Under the pieces are notes generated by a model. That model made no database searches. It saw only the letters and a program-made list of their open reading frames with translations, and was not told where the DNA came from. From contig CAZYSK010000019.1 of assembly GCA_964649415.1 (NCBI GenBank), positions 1 through 64,000 of the forward strand: DNA of 64,000 nucleotides, written 5' to 3'. Position 1 is the first letter of the stretch. Every line of letters starts with the position of its first letter. This document shows positions 12,601 to 20,938 of this stretch, piece by piece. The position numbers and the translations under genes were made by a program. Source of the DNA: CAZYSK01 sp964649415. Lineage in GTDB: Bacteria > Chloroflexota > Anaerolineae > B4-G1.

Positions 12601-14018
12601 TCAATCCCCCGCTCGGGATTCTGATAGTTGGTACCGGGGTGGCGACAACGGACGTGTATCGCCGGGATGCGTTTCAATCCCCCGCTCGGGATTCTGATAG
12701 TTGGTACGCCATTTCGGCCTCAGTAGAAGAGGTGCCGTGGAAGTTTCAATCCCCCGCTCGGGATTCTGATAGTTGGTACTTTCCAATCGGGTGGACCGAA
12801 TTAGAGCACTCGGAGTTTCAATCCCCCGCTCGGGATTCTGATAGTTGGTACCGAGCCAGGGCGGAGTGGTCACCGTTCTCGTCGATGGTTTCAATCCCCC
12901 GCTCGGGATTCTGATAGTTGGTACCGGCCGTCGGGTGTGGTGGTGGTGTAACGGCGTTGGTTTCAATCCCCCGCTCGGGATTCTGATAGTTGGTACTTGC
13001 CAGTCCGTCCCCCCGCGCTGGCGGTCCTCGAGTTTCAATCCCCCGCTCGGGATTCTGATAGTTGGTACCTCGACCGCATCGCGCAACCAGCTCAACAAGG
13101 AGCCGTTTCAATCCCCCGCTCGGGATTCTGATAGTTGGTACTGCCCGCGCTGGCGGCGAAGATCTCCAGCATCAAGGTTTCAATCCCCCGCTCGGGATTC
13201 TGATAGTTGGTACCCGATCTGCGCTACCGTGCGGTCAACCACGGAGGTGGTTTCAATCCCCCGCTCGGGATTCTGATAGTTGGTACTTCCGTCGCGACGG
13301 GCGTGTCGGTGAATGTCCGCACGGTTTCAATCCCCCGCTCGGGATTCTGATAGTTGGTACTGGAAGATCATCAAGGGCCCGCGGCTGAACAAAGCTGTTT
13401 CAATCCCCCGCTCGGGATTCTGATAGTTGGTACGCGATTCTGATCGGCGGGACGAGCGGATATGGGAAGTTTCAATCCCCCGCTCGGGATTCTGATAGTT
13501 GGTACCTCTGCTGTGGCACACGGGGCCACGGACATTGTTGAGTTTCAATCCCCCGCTCGGGATTCTGATAGTTGGTACCGAACGATCGAAATTAGACGCC
13601 CGGGCAATGACCGGTTTCAATCCCCCGCTCGGGATTCTGATAGTTGGTACTAGAGCGATGTTGACGGGAGGGCGACATGGGTAGAGGTTTCAATCCCCCG
13701 CTCGGGATTCTGATAGTTGGTACCCCCCCGCCCATACCCAAACCGCTGCCACAAGCCCGTAGTTTCAATCCCCCGCTCGGGATTCTGATAGTTGGTACCG
13801 GGGTGCCTGGAGAGCATCCAGGATCAAGTGGACCGGTTTCAATCCCCCGCTCGGGATTCTGATAGTTGGTACTGTGAACGTGATGATGGATGCTGTCGAA
13901 TCTGATGCGTTTCAATCCCCCGCTCGGGATTCTGATAGTTGGTACCTAATCCGCCTCGTCCGGTGGCCACCTCCACTCCGCGTTTCAATCCCCCGCTCGG
14001 GATTCTGATAGTTGGTAC
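659..14018 (-). CRISPR. Type I-D CRISPR array, 182 repeats by hand count
   Basis: A 37-bp repeat (+ strand begins GTTTCAATCCCCCG, ends GATAGTTGGTAC) alternates with 34-38 bp spacers, period about 73 bp. I counted 14 repeats before the N gap (1660-1759) and 168 after it. All look identical except the leftmost (659-695), which has several mismatches and marks the leader-distal end. On the - strand the repeat ends GGGGGATTGAAAC; an ATTGAAAC end is the usual crRNA 5' handle. The repeat RNA can fold an AUCCC/GGGAU stem. The array lies just downstream of cas2 in the same orientation. Short apparent reading frames inside it are repeat artefacts. Confidence 0.98.
1660..1759. other. Assembly gap inside the CRISPR array
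   Basis: A run of about 100 Ns interrupts a spacer. The bases just left of it (TTGAGTCTCCCGATCTA) recur as the start of the spacer at 1815-1851, and those just right (GGGCGAGGTGGAATGGTG) recur as the end of the spacer at 2032-2068. The true size and order of the array here are therefore uncertain. Confidence 0.95.
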
Positions 14019-14656
14019 TGCTCACAGCCCTGTGGGTACAGCGCTCCACGGGGAAGCCGCTGGGGCGTCAATGGCGGCCATGTTGCACCACTTGCTGCTC
14101 GTTTGGAGCCCACACGTGACTGTTGTCCTCCACCCCTCCTTGTACCGCGAGTGCCTCCCGGATCCGATGCGGCTCCTTGCCGGTCGCCCCCACCCGGCCA
14201 GAACGCTTTTTCCGCTAGATACCCATATATGGTAGCTCTGGGCTTGACTGCACCCTAGATGACTTACCATCACACAATATGCCGGTTGGCTCCTTCATCC
14301 TATGTCTAGCAACCTACTGGAGAGAACACTGCGTTTCTACGAAAAGCCCCACTCAAGCACGATTTTGGGCCTAAATCCTGGTCTCATGCTCCACTTATAC
14401 CGCAAAAAGACACGGATTTAGGGATGGCGTTCTGTCCTGGCAGACCACTAAGAGAAAACCATTGGTTCCCCCCGACAAGCTGCCAGATGCACTCGATGTG
14501 ATACTAAGTCACCCAGGGTTGACTGCACCCATATATAGCGCTTCCACCTCCGGCGGTGGTGTGCGAGCGCCTCCCGGAACGTATGGGGGTGCTTCCCCGC
14601 TCGCGGTCCCACAAGCCACAAAAAACGCGTCCTTTGGCATGGTTAGTCTGCCCTTG
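14019..14656 (-). promoter_or_regulatory. CRISPR leader region
   Basis: This 638-bp non-coding stretch separates cas2 from the first (leader-proximal) repeat, on the side opposite the degenerate terminal repeat, so it is the leader. It contains two related copies of a segment: GCGAGTGCCTCCCGGA (about 14147) plus ACCCATATAT (about 14220) plus TTGACTGCACCC (about 14244), and again, in the opposite order, TTGACTGCACCC (about 14519) plus ACCCATATAT plus GCGAGCGCCTCCCGGA (about 14566). A 9-bp inverted repeat, CCTAAATCC at 14370-14378 and GGATTTAGG at 14414-14422, lies between them. I could not assign a clear promoter. Confidence 0.75.
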
Positions 14657-14953
14657 CTAGACGATGAAGATATCGTCCTCGGCCGGCTTGTCTGATCCGA
14701 TGGTCTCCACTCGCGCGACGCACGCCGCACACAGGGGGTAGAAGCGTACGCTGTCCTCCTCTGGCTCCAGGAGCTTGTCCATCTTGCTCCGCAACGCCAG
14801 CAACTCCTTGTCCGTCAAGTGGCATTCGAACAGGCTGTACTGGGTCCACCGGCCAAACCCACACAGCGTCTTGTGTACTCTGGCGCGGCGACGGTCGCTG
14901 GGGATGTCGTAGGCAATGACGTACAGCGTGCACTGCGGCTTCCCTCGTTTCAC
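14657..14953 (-). CDS. cas2: CRISPR-associated endonuclease Cas2
   Basis: Small ferredoxin-fold protein of the Cas1-Cas2 spacer integrase. The N-terminal strand TLYVIAYDIPSDRRRARVHK carries the conserved aspartate, and GRWTQYSLFECHLT is the typical second strand. At 98 residues it has the normal family length. I chose the GTG at 14953 because GGAG lies six bases before it; a TTG at 14965 is possible but its Shine-Dalgarno is too far away. It follows cas1 in the operon and is the last cas gene before the leader. Confidence 0.93.
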   Translation of the reverse strand: MKRGKPQCTLYVIAYDIPSDRRRARVHKTLCGFGRWTQYSLFECHLTDKELLALRSKMDKLLEPEEDSVRFYPLCAACVARVETIGSDKPAEDDIFIV

Positions 14954-14990
14954 CGTGTACTCCAACTTCGGCGGATTACTCCGATCCGCC

Positions 14991-16091
14991 TCATCTTACC
15001 ATAAAGGGCCTGAACTGCCTAATCTCGCCCGTCAGCCACTTGGCCACGAGCCGCACCTCCAGCTCCAGGCTGCGCCGGTAGGTGGCTTTGTAGCCGAAGA
15101 CGGGGTGGCGGATCTGGGTGTCCAGCCGTTCCTCGAACTTGGTCAGGAACGTACGCCGTCCTTTGTCGGTCAGACGCCACGCACCCAGCTCCTCTTGGAA
15201 GTCGCGCTCGGTCAGCATGCCGTTGTTCAGCAGGGTCAGAACGACTGAGTCCACGACCACCGGCCTGAAGGACTCCATCACGTCCAAGGCCAGCGCCGGC
15301 TTGCCGAACTGGGAGGAGTGCAGGAAACCCACGTAGGGGTCCAGGCCCACCACGCTGACGGCAGACGCGACCTGGTTCATCAGCAGGACGTAGCCGAAGG
15401 AGAGGAGCGCGTTCACGGGGTCGCGGGGCGGCCGGCGCTGGCGGCGCTTGAAGTCCCAGTCGCCCTTTAGGAGGCGGCCCAGCACGCCGAAGTAGAAGGC
15501 GCTCCCCGAGCCCTCCAGGCCCAACAACGTGCCTTGAGCCGTGCCTATCTGTGGGTGTGAGGGGTCAGGCGGCGGAGCGGCCTGGCGTGGGTCCAACTCA
15601 TCCACCTGGCCCAACACGCCCTTGAGCGACTCCACGGCCTGGGCGATCTTCGGATCATCCCGCTTCCGGTTGGCCCGCAGAAGCATAGCGCGCATGTTGG
15701 CCAGCTTGCCGCGCACGAACGCACGCGCGAGGGTAAACGAGCGCACCGGGTCGCTGTGACCGCGGTGTTGCTCGAGCCGGATGAGACTGTTTTTCCCCAT
15801 CGCCGGCGAAAGCCGGCCGCGGAAGCGGCCGTAGGTCGAACAGAAGCACACGTCGGTCCGCTGCTCCAGGAGCGCCGCCAGCGCAGGGCTGGTGAGCGTC
15901 ACGTCACCGTAGACGACGACCTGGGTGACCTTCATCAGGGGGACGCGCACTTTGCGCTTCTGGGTGCCCCGCTCTTTGTCCTCCGGGATGCGCACGAGCA
16001 AGGTGTCGCCGTCTTTGCGGACCAGCGAGCGGGGTTCGGTCAGATATAGGGTCGCCATGCCATCCTCCCAGGTCTGGAGTTGGGCCATCAA
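14991..16091 (-). CDS. cas1: CRISPR-associated integrase Cas1 (type I-D)
   Basis: Catalytic subunit of the spacer-acquisition complex. The C-terminal helical domain shows the metal-binding residues in context: the glutamate in LLGLEGSGSAFYFG, the histidine in YVGFLHSSQFGK and the aspartate in ALALDVMESFRP. The N-terminal beta domain includes VVVYGDVTLTSPALAALLEQ. At 366 residues it is slightly longer than usual because of an N-terminal extension; a start at the second methionine group (MATLYL) cannot be excluded. Its ATG overlaps the cas4 stop codon (ATGA), so the two are probably translationally coupled. Confidence 0.95.
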   Translation of the reverse strand: MMAQLQTWEDGMATLYLTEPRSLVRKDGDTLLVRIPEDKERGTQKRKVRVPLMKVTQVVVYGDVTLTSPALAALLEQRTDVCFCSTYGRFRGRLSPAMGKNSLIRLEQHRGHSDPVRSFTLARAFVRGKLANMRAMLLRANRKRDDPKIAQAVESLKGVLGQVDELDPRQAAPPPDPSHPQIGTAQGTLLGLEGSGSAFYFGVLGRLLKGDWDFKRRQRRPPRDPVNALLSFGYVLLMNQVASAVSVVGLDPYVGFLHSSQFGKPALALDVMESFRPVVVDSVVLTLLNNGMLTERDFQEELGAWRLTDKGRRTFLTKFEERLDTQIRHPVFGYKATYRRSLELEVRLVAKWLTGEIRQFRPFMVR

Positions 16092-16720
16092 GCGGGCTCC
16101 TTGGAAAGGAACAGGATCTCGCGAGGCAGGCAGATGGACTCAACGGAGCAGTCGTGACACTTGGCTTGCTGGTCGAGGGGCGGCGGCACGCGGCCGATCT
16201 GGATCAGCTCGAAGGCGCGCGCGACGGCGGCCTGGGTGCGGGCGCGCAGTTCGGCGGTGAACTCGACGGACACCCGCCGCCGGGAGCGCCAGTAGAAGAT
16301 CGCGCCTCGCTGGACGGGTCTTTCGGTGCGCTCCTCCAGACACATGGCCTGGGCGCAGAGCTGGACGTGATCGTTGAGCCAGCGCCCCATGCGGCCCCGC
16401 TTGTACTCGATGGGCAGCAGTTCTCCCTCGGACGCACGACCAGTTTCCGCCCGCTCCTCCACCACGTCGGCGAAGCCGGCCACACGCAGTTGGTCGCTCC
16501 ACAGGTAGAGACGCCTGCGGATGATGGCGTCGCCATCGCGCTCGACGCCGCTAGTGTGGGCCCGTTCGTGTTGTAGGATGCCCTCGAGCACCGGCGCGTT
16601 GATCTCCATCTCACCGTGGACGTACATAAGCCAGAAGCGCCGCTCGCAGTATTCGAGCTGGTTGAGCATCGATATCGGCAGATAGTCGGGTGGTTCCATT
16701 GGACTGTCTGGCTGAATCAT
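16088..16720 (-). CDS. cas4: CRISPR-associated exonuclease Cas4
   Basis: RecB-like nuclease with a 4Fe-4S cluster that trims prespacers and selects the PAM during adaptation. The first cluster cysteine is in LEYCERRFWL (residue 25) and the other three are in CHDCSVESIC near the C-terminus. LPIEYKRG is the conserved nuclease motif with its Glu and Lys. The 210-residue length is normal. The start ATG at 16720 shares its A with the cas6 stop codon (TGATG), which decides the start. It sits between cas6 and cas1, matching type I-D gene order. Confidence 0.94.
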   Translation of the reverse strand: MIQPDSPMEPPDYLPISMLNQLEYCERRFWLMYVHGEMEINAPVLEGILQHERAHTSGVERDGDAIIRRRLYLWSDQLRVAGFADVVEERAETGRASEGELLPIEYKRGRMGRWLNDHVQLCAQAMCLEERTERPVQRGAIFYWRSRRRVSVEFTAELRARTQAAVARAFELIQIGRVPPPLDQQAKCHDCSVESICLPREILFLSKEPA

Positions 16721-17562
16721 CAAGCAGATGCAGACGGAAGGCGGCGCGTCTGCCCCATGCCCATCGTCGTCTTCATGCCCACACCGGCATAGAAGGCGAA
16801 GTCGGCCAGGGCGTTGAGTTCGCAGCGGGCGGCGTCGTTGTCGGCCATAAGGCCGTAGGTGACCCGGCCCACGAAGCCGACCTGCAGCGAGCGCCGGAAG
16901 TGCTGCATCTGGGTCCGCACGCCGTCCATGCGCTTGACGACGACGTGTTCCTCCACGTAGGCCATCAACGCCTGGCGGTTCACTGGTAGCGGCGGCGGGG
17001 CCAGGCTGTTCCACGAGCGGGCCAGGCTGCCCAGGACGAGCTCCGGTTGAGGCAGCACGACGGCCTTCTTGCCCCACTCTTTCTGTCCAAAGCCGAAGGC
17101 GGTGGGCGAGGTGAAGTCGAGCGTGATCGCCGGTTCTGGCTGGGCATCGGAGGCAACGTTCTCCCACGTGGTATAGCCGGCCCAGGGATGGCTGCCGGGT
17201 GTGGTGAGGATCTCCTTGATCAGCAGCACTGCCCGGCCCAGGCGAATGACGGGACGCCCCTCGCCCTTCAGGAACCGGTGCATGAAGCGCTCGAAGATGG
17301 GCGGGTAGAGGACGGTGAAACGCAGCCAGTAGTCGCGGTCGGGAGAGAGGCGGACCCGGCCATCGTGGGCCTGGGGGAGGCCCTGGAGGCGGGAGACGGT
17401 GAAGGGCCGCGCAGGCAGATTGGGCAGGTGCAACACGTCGGCAAGCGCGGGGTCGGAATCGCGCACCGTGCGCAGGAAGGCCGCGTGGGCTTGATGGCCC
17501 ATGGTCGCGCGCACGGTGGTCTCGTGGGTGGGGACGAGTGTCAGGACGATGGAGTAGAGCAT
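16720..17562 (-). CDS. cas6: CRISPR RNA endoribonuclease Cas6
   Basis: Cleaves the long precursor transcript inside each repeat to give crRNAs with the ATTGAAAC 5' handle. The C-terminal glycine-rich loop, AFYAGVGMKTTMGMGQTRRL, is diagnostic of Cas6 (RAMP fold), and the N-terminus MLYSIVLTLVPT begins the first ferredoxin-like domain. The start at 17562 has a perfect AGGAGG eight bases upstream; the frame is open further but lacks any signal. 280 residues is normal. A second, broken copy of part of this gene lies just upstream (17729-17812). Confidence 0.93.
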   Translation of the reverse strand: MLYSIVLTLVPTHETTVRATMGHQAHAAFLRTVRDSDPALADVLHLPNLPARPFTVSRLQGLPQAHDGRVRLSPDRDYWLRFTVLYPPIFERFMHRFLKGEGRPVIRLGRAVLLIKEILTTPGSHPWAGYTTWENVASDAQPEPAITLDFTSPTAFGFGQKEWGKKAVVLPQPELVLGSLARSWNSLAPPPLPVNRQALMAYVEEHVVVKRMDGVRTQMQHFRRSLQVGFVGRVTYGLMADNDAARCELNALADFAFYAGVGMKTTMGMGQTRRLPSASA

Positions 17563-17728
17563 TGCTGTGAGCCTCCTAGATGGGGTCGGACAGGTCCACC
17601 GTATCGGTGCTCCAGACGATGTGGCGTGGTGGCTTGATCTGCATGCCGGTAGTGCTGTAGTGCTGCCCATTCGCGCCTCTTTGTCGTTGGATGTTTCCTA
17701 GTGTATCCATCATAGCGGGCTCTCTAGC
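17563..17728 (-). other. Spacer between cas6 relic and cas6
   Basis: No gene was recognised here. The ribosome binding site of cas6 is at its left end. The interruption of an otherwise tightly packed operon, plus the adjacent cas6 relic, suggests this is what remains of a deleted or degraded gene. Confidence 0.5.
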
Positions 17729-17812
17729 TCAAACCTTATGCTTGGCGGGCAGACGGGGCAAGTGCAGCACTTTGGCGAGCACGGGTGTCGCCCCACGCTT
17801 CACCTTGCTGAG
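17729..17812 (-). pseudogene. Relic fragment of a second cas6
   Basis: Directly after the cas3' stop, in the same frame, the - strand reads TPVLAKVLHLPRLPAKHK then a stop. This closely matches residues of the intact Cas6 (DPALADVLHLPNLPARPF, near 17410-17460). It is only about 28 codons long with no start, so it is a degraded duplicate or the scar of a recombination between cas6 copies. Confidence 0.7.
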
Positions 17813-20164
17813 CTATAGAATGATCGCCTCCGACTTGAGTCGTTCCTTTAGCAGGAAGTGTCCAAGGAGTTCGGCGTGTGCGTGAAACGCAGCCGTGCCC
17901 AACAAAGCCCGGTACCTGTCTCCAAACGTTCCGTCTGGGAATCGAACCGTGAGTCTGCGTGACCAAAGATCTGTCCCTCGAAGGTGAGCGATCATTGCTC
18001 CCGCGCTATCGGGCGGGACGATGAGCATGGGCAGGTGCTCCGTCGCTATGGCAGTCACAACTTTCTCGTCTAGTGCTCCGGCTACTATGTCGCCGCCTCG
18101 TTCCCTCGCTTGGATACGGACGCCCGAGAGCGCCACGGGCCTTCCACACCACTTCTCCTCAAAGCTCTTTGATTCATCATCGCTGTGATAGACCAGTTCC
18201 AGCATCAAGCGGGACTCGCGCGGTTCGACGAGGCGAACGTAGAAATCACCCTGCAGATCTGTTTCGCCAAACTGCGCTCCAAACTGGCGGCGGGTCAGGG
18301 GTGGCGATAGGCGGTAGTTACTAACCAGATGGAATAGATCGTACGTGTTGATGGTCTGACTGGAGAGCAAGTGCTGAGGGTCGTAGACGACAGCGGTCGG
18401 CCCCTGGAAGCTATTGCGGAATGCAAAGAGTGCTCGCGTGATGTTGACCTGACTCTGAACAAAAGTCCGCAACGCTTGGCGCTGGGAAACATCGCCAAGC
18501 AAGTACTCCAGGTGTGGGACTAAGTCACCAGGATCACACCGGCCAGACGTGGGGTCTAGCCACGCTAACCAATCAGCCACTTGTGTAGCTGTGTGCTTGT
18601 CAAAGGGCACTCGATTCTCACGAGTCTCGCGCAACCATCGTTCGCGCGATTCCAACCTGCGGAAGAAACCGTACAGCCCGCCTGGCGTACGTTTACTGTT
18701 GGGGGCAAAGACCCGGCGCACGAGTTCAAAGAGGGCATCCAGTTCCGCGTGTTCGTCACGTGGCAGCGTCTTGCTGATCTGGTAAATGGGCCAAAACGAC
18801 TCGGTGATAGCGTGTGTGCGGATGTAGCCGGTCAGTCTGTGCTTGGGTGGGAGGTGTGGGCACTCCCTCACGATGGCGGAGAATTCCGCACGGCTGAGGG
18901 TCTGCCCGTCGTAGGACGTCAGTGCTTGGGCCGCCTCTGATCCAAGCAAGACAGTAGCCCGGCTAGCGCGATCGGTATGCTGCTTGCCAAGTACTCGGCC
19001 AGCCCGGCCGATACGTTGGATCAACTCGTCATTGTGACGCGCGTCGCAGAGCAAGAAATCCACATTCTGCCGGTTCTTGCACATCTTGGTGAAGTTGTAG
19101 CCAATGTCCACCGTCGGTGTCGCCAGGATCAGGTCACGTTCAGTGGCCCTGGCCCGCTCCTCTGCCGGTTCCGGTCCGGTGATGCGCCCCATCCTGCTTT
19201 CCGCCAAGACGCTGCGCAGTGAAGCATAAGCAGAATTAACCCGCCACAGGCTGTTGCTGATTAGGGCACCGTCCAAGTCACTATCAATCACCCACCGCAC
19301 CAGTTCATCTCGGTGCGCCGCTGTCCACTGCTCAAACTCGTCCGCTTCAACAGTCAGCTCCAGTGGGGCTAGCGTGGGGGTGGTGGGCAAACCTGCGCTG
19401 TTCGACGGTTCATTGTCAGGGCTGACGAGCGCCCATCGTCTGTCGAAGAGGCGGTCTAGATAGGCCATCACTTCAGCCGTGGGGGTTGCCGAGAGCAGGC
19501 AGATCTTGCGATCTCGAACGTCGAAGTAGCTAAACTGATCGAAGAGGGCGAAGGCAAAGAGGAAGTTGGCAAGCTGTTTGCTATCGTAGTAGTGGAACTC
19601 ATCTACCACGATGTAGTCGAAAGCGGTCAGGAATCGCTCGAAGACGTTGCGTCGGTCGTGTGAACCATAGCGGAAGTAAAGGGCGTAGTAGAAGATGTCG
19701 GGGTTGACCACCAAGACGATGGGCTGACGGCGCGTCGCCTCTGACTCGAATTCCAGGTAGTTGCGGATGAGGCGCTGCAACACCTCACCGGGTCGGCTGG
19801 GCGTGACATCGGGATACTGGGACGTGCGTAGCGCGCGAACATCGGCGGCACTGACTTGCCATACTTTGAAGTCCAGATGGTGGTCTTGCACAAACTGGGT
19901 GATGTCCCTGGCGTGCTGTGCCAACAGCGCGTTGGTGGGTGCGATGAAGAGCACGTTCTTGGTCGTGCCCTGCAGGTCGAAAAGATAGAGAAGGCTCGCA
20001 CATGTCTTGCCGGTGCCAGTGTTGTACGTGTTGGCGACCAAGTCGTGTTCTCGCAGGGCTTCAACGGTGCGCTGCTGATGGTAGAGAGGCGTGTACTTGA
20101 GGTTCCACGGATTCTCCGCGGCCAGCTTTTCGGTTTGAGGCAGGAGATGAAGTGTGGCGCTCAT
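17813..20164 (-). CDS. cas3: Type I-D helicase Cas3' (HD-less)
   Basis: Superfamily 2 helicase that unwinds target DNA after Cascade recognition. Visible motifs: Walker A NTGTGKT (residues 48-54), a Walker B of DExH form, VVDEFHYY (DEFH at 188-191), motif III LLSATPT (about 225), and motif VI QRIGRAGR. There is no HD nuclease domain in its 783 residues, as expected in type I-D where the HD nuclease is fused to Cas10d. The gene starts five bases after csc1 ends, with only a weak distal GAGG, so translation may be coupled. The C-terminal third has no motif I can name. Confidence 0.92.
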   Translation of the reverse strand: MSATLHLLPQTEKLAAENPWNLKYTPLYHQQRTVEALREHDLVANTYNTGTGKTCASLLYLFDLQGTTKNVLFIAPTNALLAQHARDITQFVQDHHLDFKVWQVSAADVRALRTSQYPDVTPSRPGEVLQRLIRNYLEFESEATRRQPIVLVVNPDIFYYALYFRYGSHDRRNVFERFLTAFDYIVVDEFHYYDSKQLANFLFAFALFDQFSYFDVRDRKICLLSATPTAEVMAYLDRLFDRRWALVSPDNEPSNSAGLPTTPTLAPLELTVEADEFEQWTAAHRDELVRWVIDSDLDGALISNSLWRVNSAYASLRSVLAESRMGRITGPEPAEERARATERDLILATPTVDIGYNFTKMCKNRQNVDFLLCDARHNDELIQRIGRAGRVLGKQHTDRASRATVLLGSEAAQALTSYDGQTLSRAEFSAIVRECPHLPPKHRLTGYIRTHAITESFWPIYQISKTLPRDEHAELDALFELVRRVFAPNSKRTPGGLYGFFRRLESRERWLRETRENRVPFDKHTATQVADWLAWLDPTSGRCDPGDLVPHLEYLLGDVSQRQALRTFVQSQVNITRALFAFRNSFQGPTAVVYDPQHLLSSQTINTYDLFHLVSNYRLSPPLTRRQFGAQFGETDLQGDFYVRLVEPRESRLMLELVYHSDDESKSFEEKWCGRPVALSGVRIQARERGGDIVAGALDEKVVTAIATEHLPMLIVPPDSAGAMIAHLRGTDLWSRRLTVRFPDGTFGDRYRALLGTAAFHAHAELLGHFLLKERLKSEAIIL

Positions 20165-20168
20165 CGTG

Positions 20169-20927
20169 TCAAGGGAGTTCCTCTATCCCAAATTGCATCC
20201 CCACGGGCAGTAGTGTCCCATCTGGTAGGCAATAGAACTGGCCGTTCAGAAGGGCATTGCGTATCAACGGCGTCGGTGGCACGCTGATCAGGTCAAACAC
20301 AGTCGGAAGCATGCCCGGCGGCAAATCAGCCGGGTTGAGTAGGAACGGGATTGTGACACTCTCTTGCACACTTACATCCACTGGCACTTCCTTAGCCATC
20401 ACTCGCGCCTTGCTCATAAACTTACCCAATCGCACATAGCGTGGGATTGTTATGATCTCCCGGCTGATCAGATAAGCAACTGCCCGGTTGCCGATAGCGA
20501 GGTAGCGGATACGCCCGAACTGTGGGCGGCTTTCGGCAGACACCTTGCTACGCGTGCCATCAGAGCGCACAATGCGCCAGGTCTTGCCAGCGCCCACGGC
20601 CCAGCCATTGTCAGGGCGCGTCACGATGGCTCCAGCTCCCATTGCATACCAGTAGGCGTCGGGCTGGGCATTGAACTGCCCGATGGTAAAACGAGGTTTG
20701 CCCACCACCGTGGCAGGCGTGATGTATAGGCCACGCTCGTTTAGTGCACCCAGATGCTGCTTGTAGTAGATTGTACCGTCGTTGAAGTAGGGAGCCTGGC
20801 AAAAGCCGAACGCGTAGGCCAGAGCGAAGTTACCGATCAGCGGTTCTGTCTGATACGTCGCGCTCACCTCGCGGCTACTGAAGAAAGTCGCTTCCATCAG
20901 GGTGAGTTCACAACGGTAGACGTGCAT
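20169..20927 (-). CDS. csc1: Type I-D Cascade subunit Csc1 (Cas5)
   Basis: Cas5-family protein that caps the crRNA 5' handle in the type I-D complex. The assignment rests on the RAMP-like N-terminus (MHVYRCELTLMEATFFSS), a length of 252 residues that fits Csc1, and its position between csc2 and cas3'. AGGAGG lies eight bases before the ATG. Sequence motifs in Cas5 proteins are weak, so context carries much of the call. Confidence 0.88.
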   Translation of the reverse strand: MHVYRCELTLMEATFFSSREVSATYQTEPLIGNFALAYAFGFCQAPYFNDGTIYYKQHLGALNERGLYITPATVVGKPRFTIGQFNAQPDAYWYAMGAGAIVTRPDNGWAVGAGKTWRIVRSDGTRSKVSAESRPQFGRIRYLAIGNRAVAYLISREIITIPRYVRLGKFMSKARVMAKEVPVDVSVQESVTIPFLLNPADLPPGMLPTVFDLISVPPTPLIRNALLNGQFYCLPDGTLLPVGMQFGIEELP

Positions 20928-20938
20928 ACGGGTGCCTC

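Noticed and set aside
659..14018. Many open reading frames of 60-350 codons across the array on both strands.
   Set aside because: They translate the repeat over and over (for example NPPLGILIVG and TNYQNPERGIE) and have no start signals; the 37-bp repeat simply lacks stop codons in several frames.
14462..14695. Open frames in the leader region on both strands.
   Set aside because: They have no recognisable domain or ribosome binding site and overlap cas2 and the leader motifs.
16720..17167. An N-terminal extension of Cas4 to a start near 17167.
   Set aside because: The extra residues are an out-of-frame reading of cas6, and the TGATG overlap with the cas6 stop codon marks the true start.
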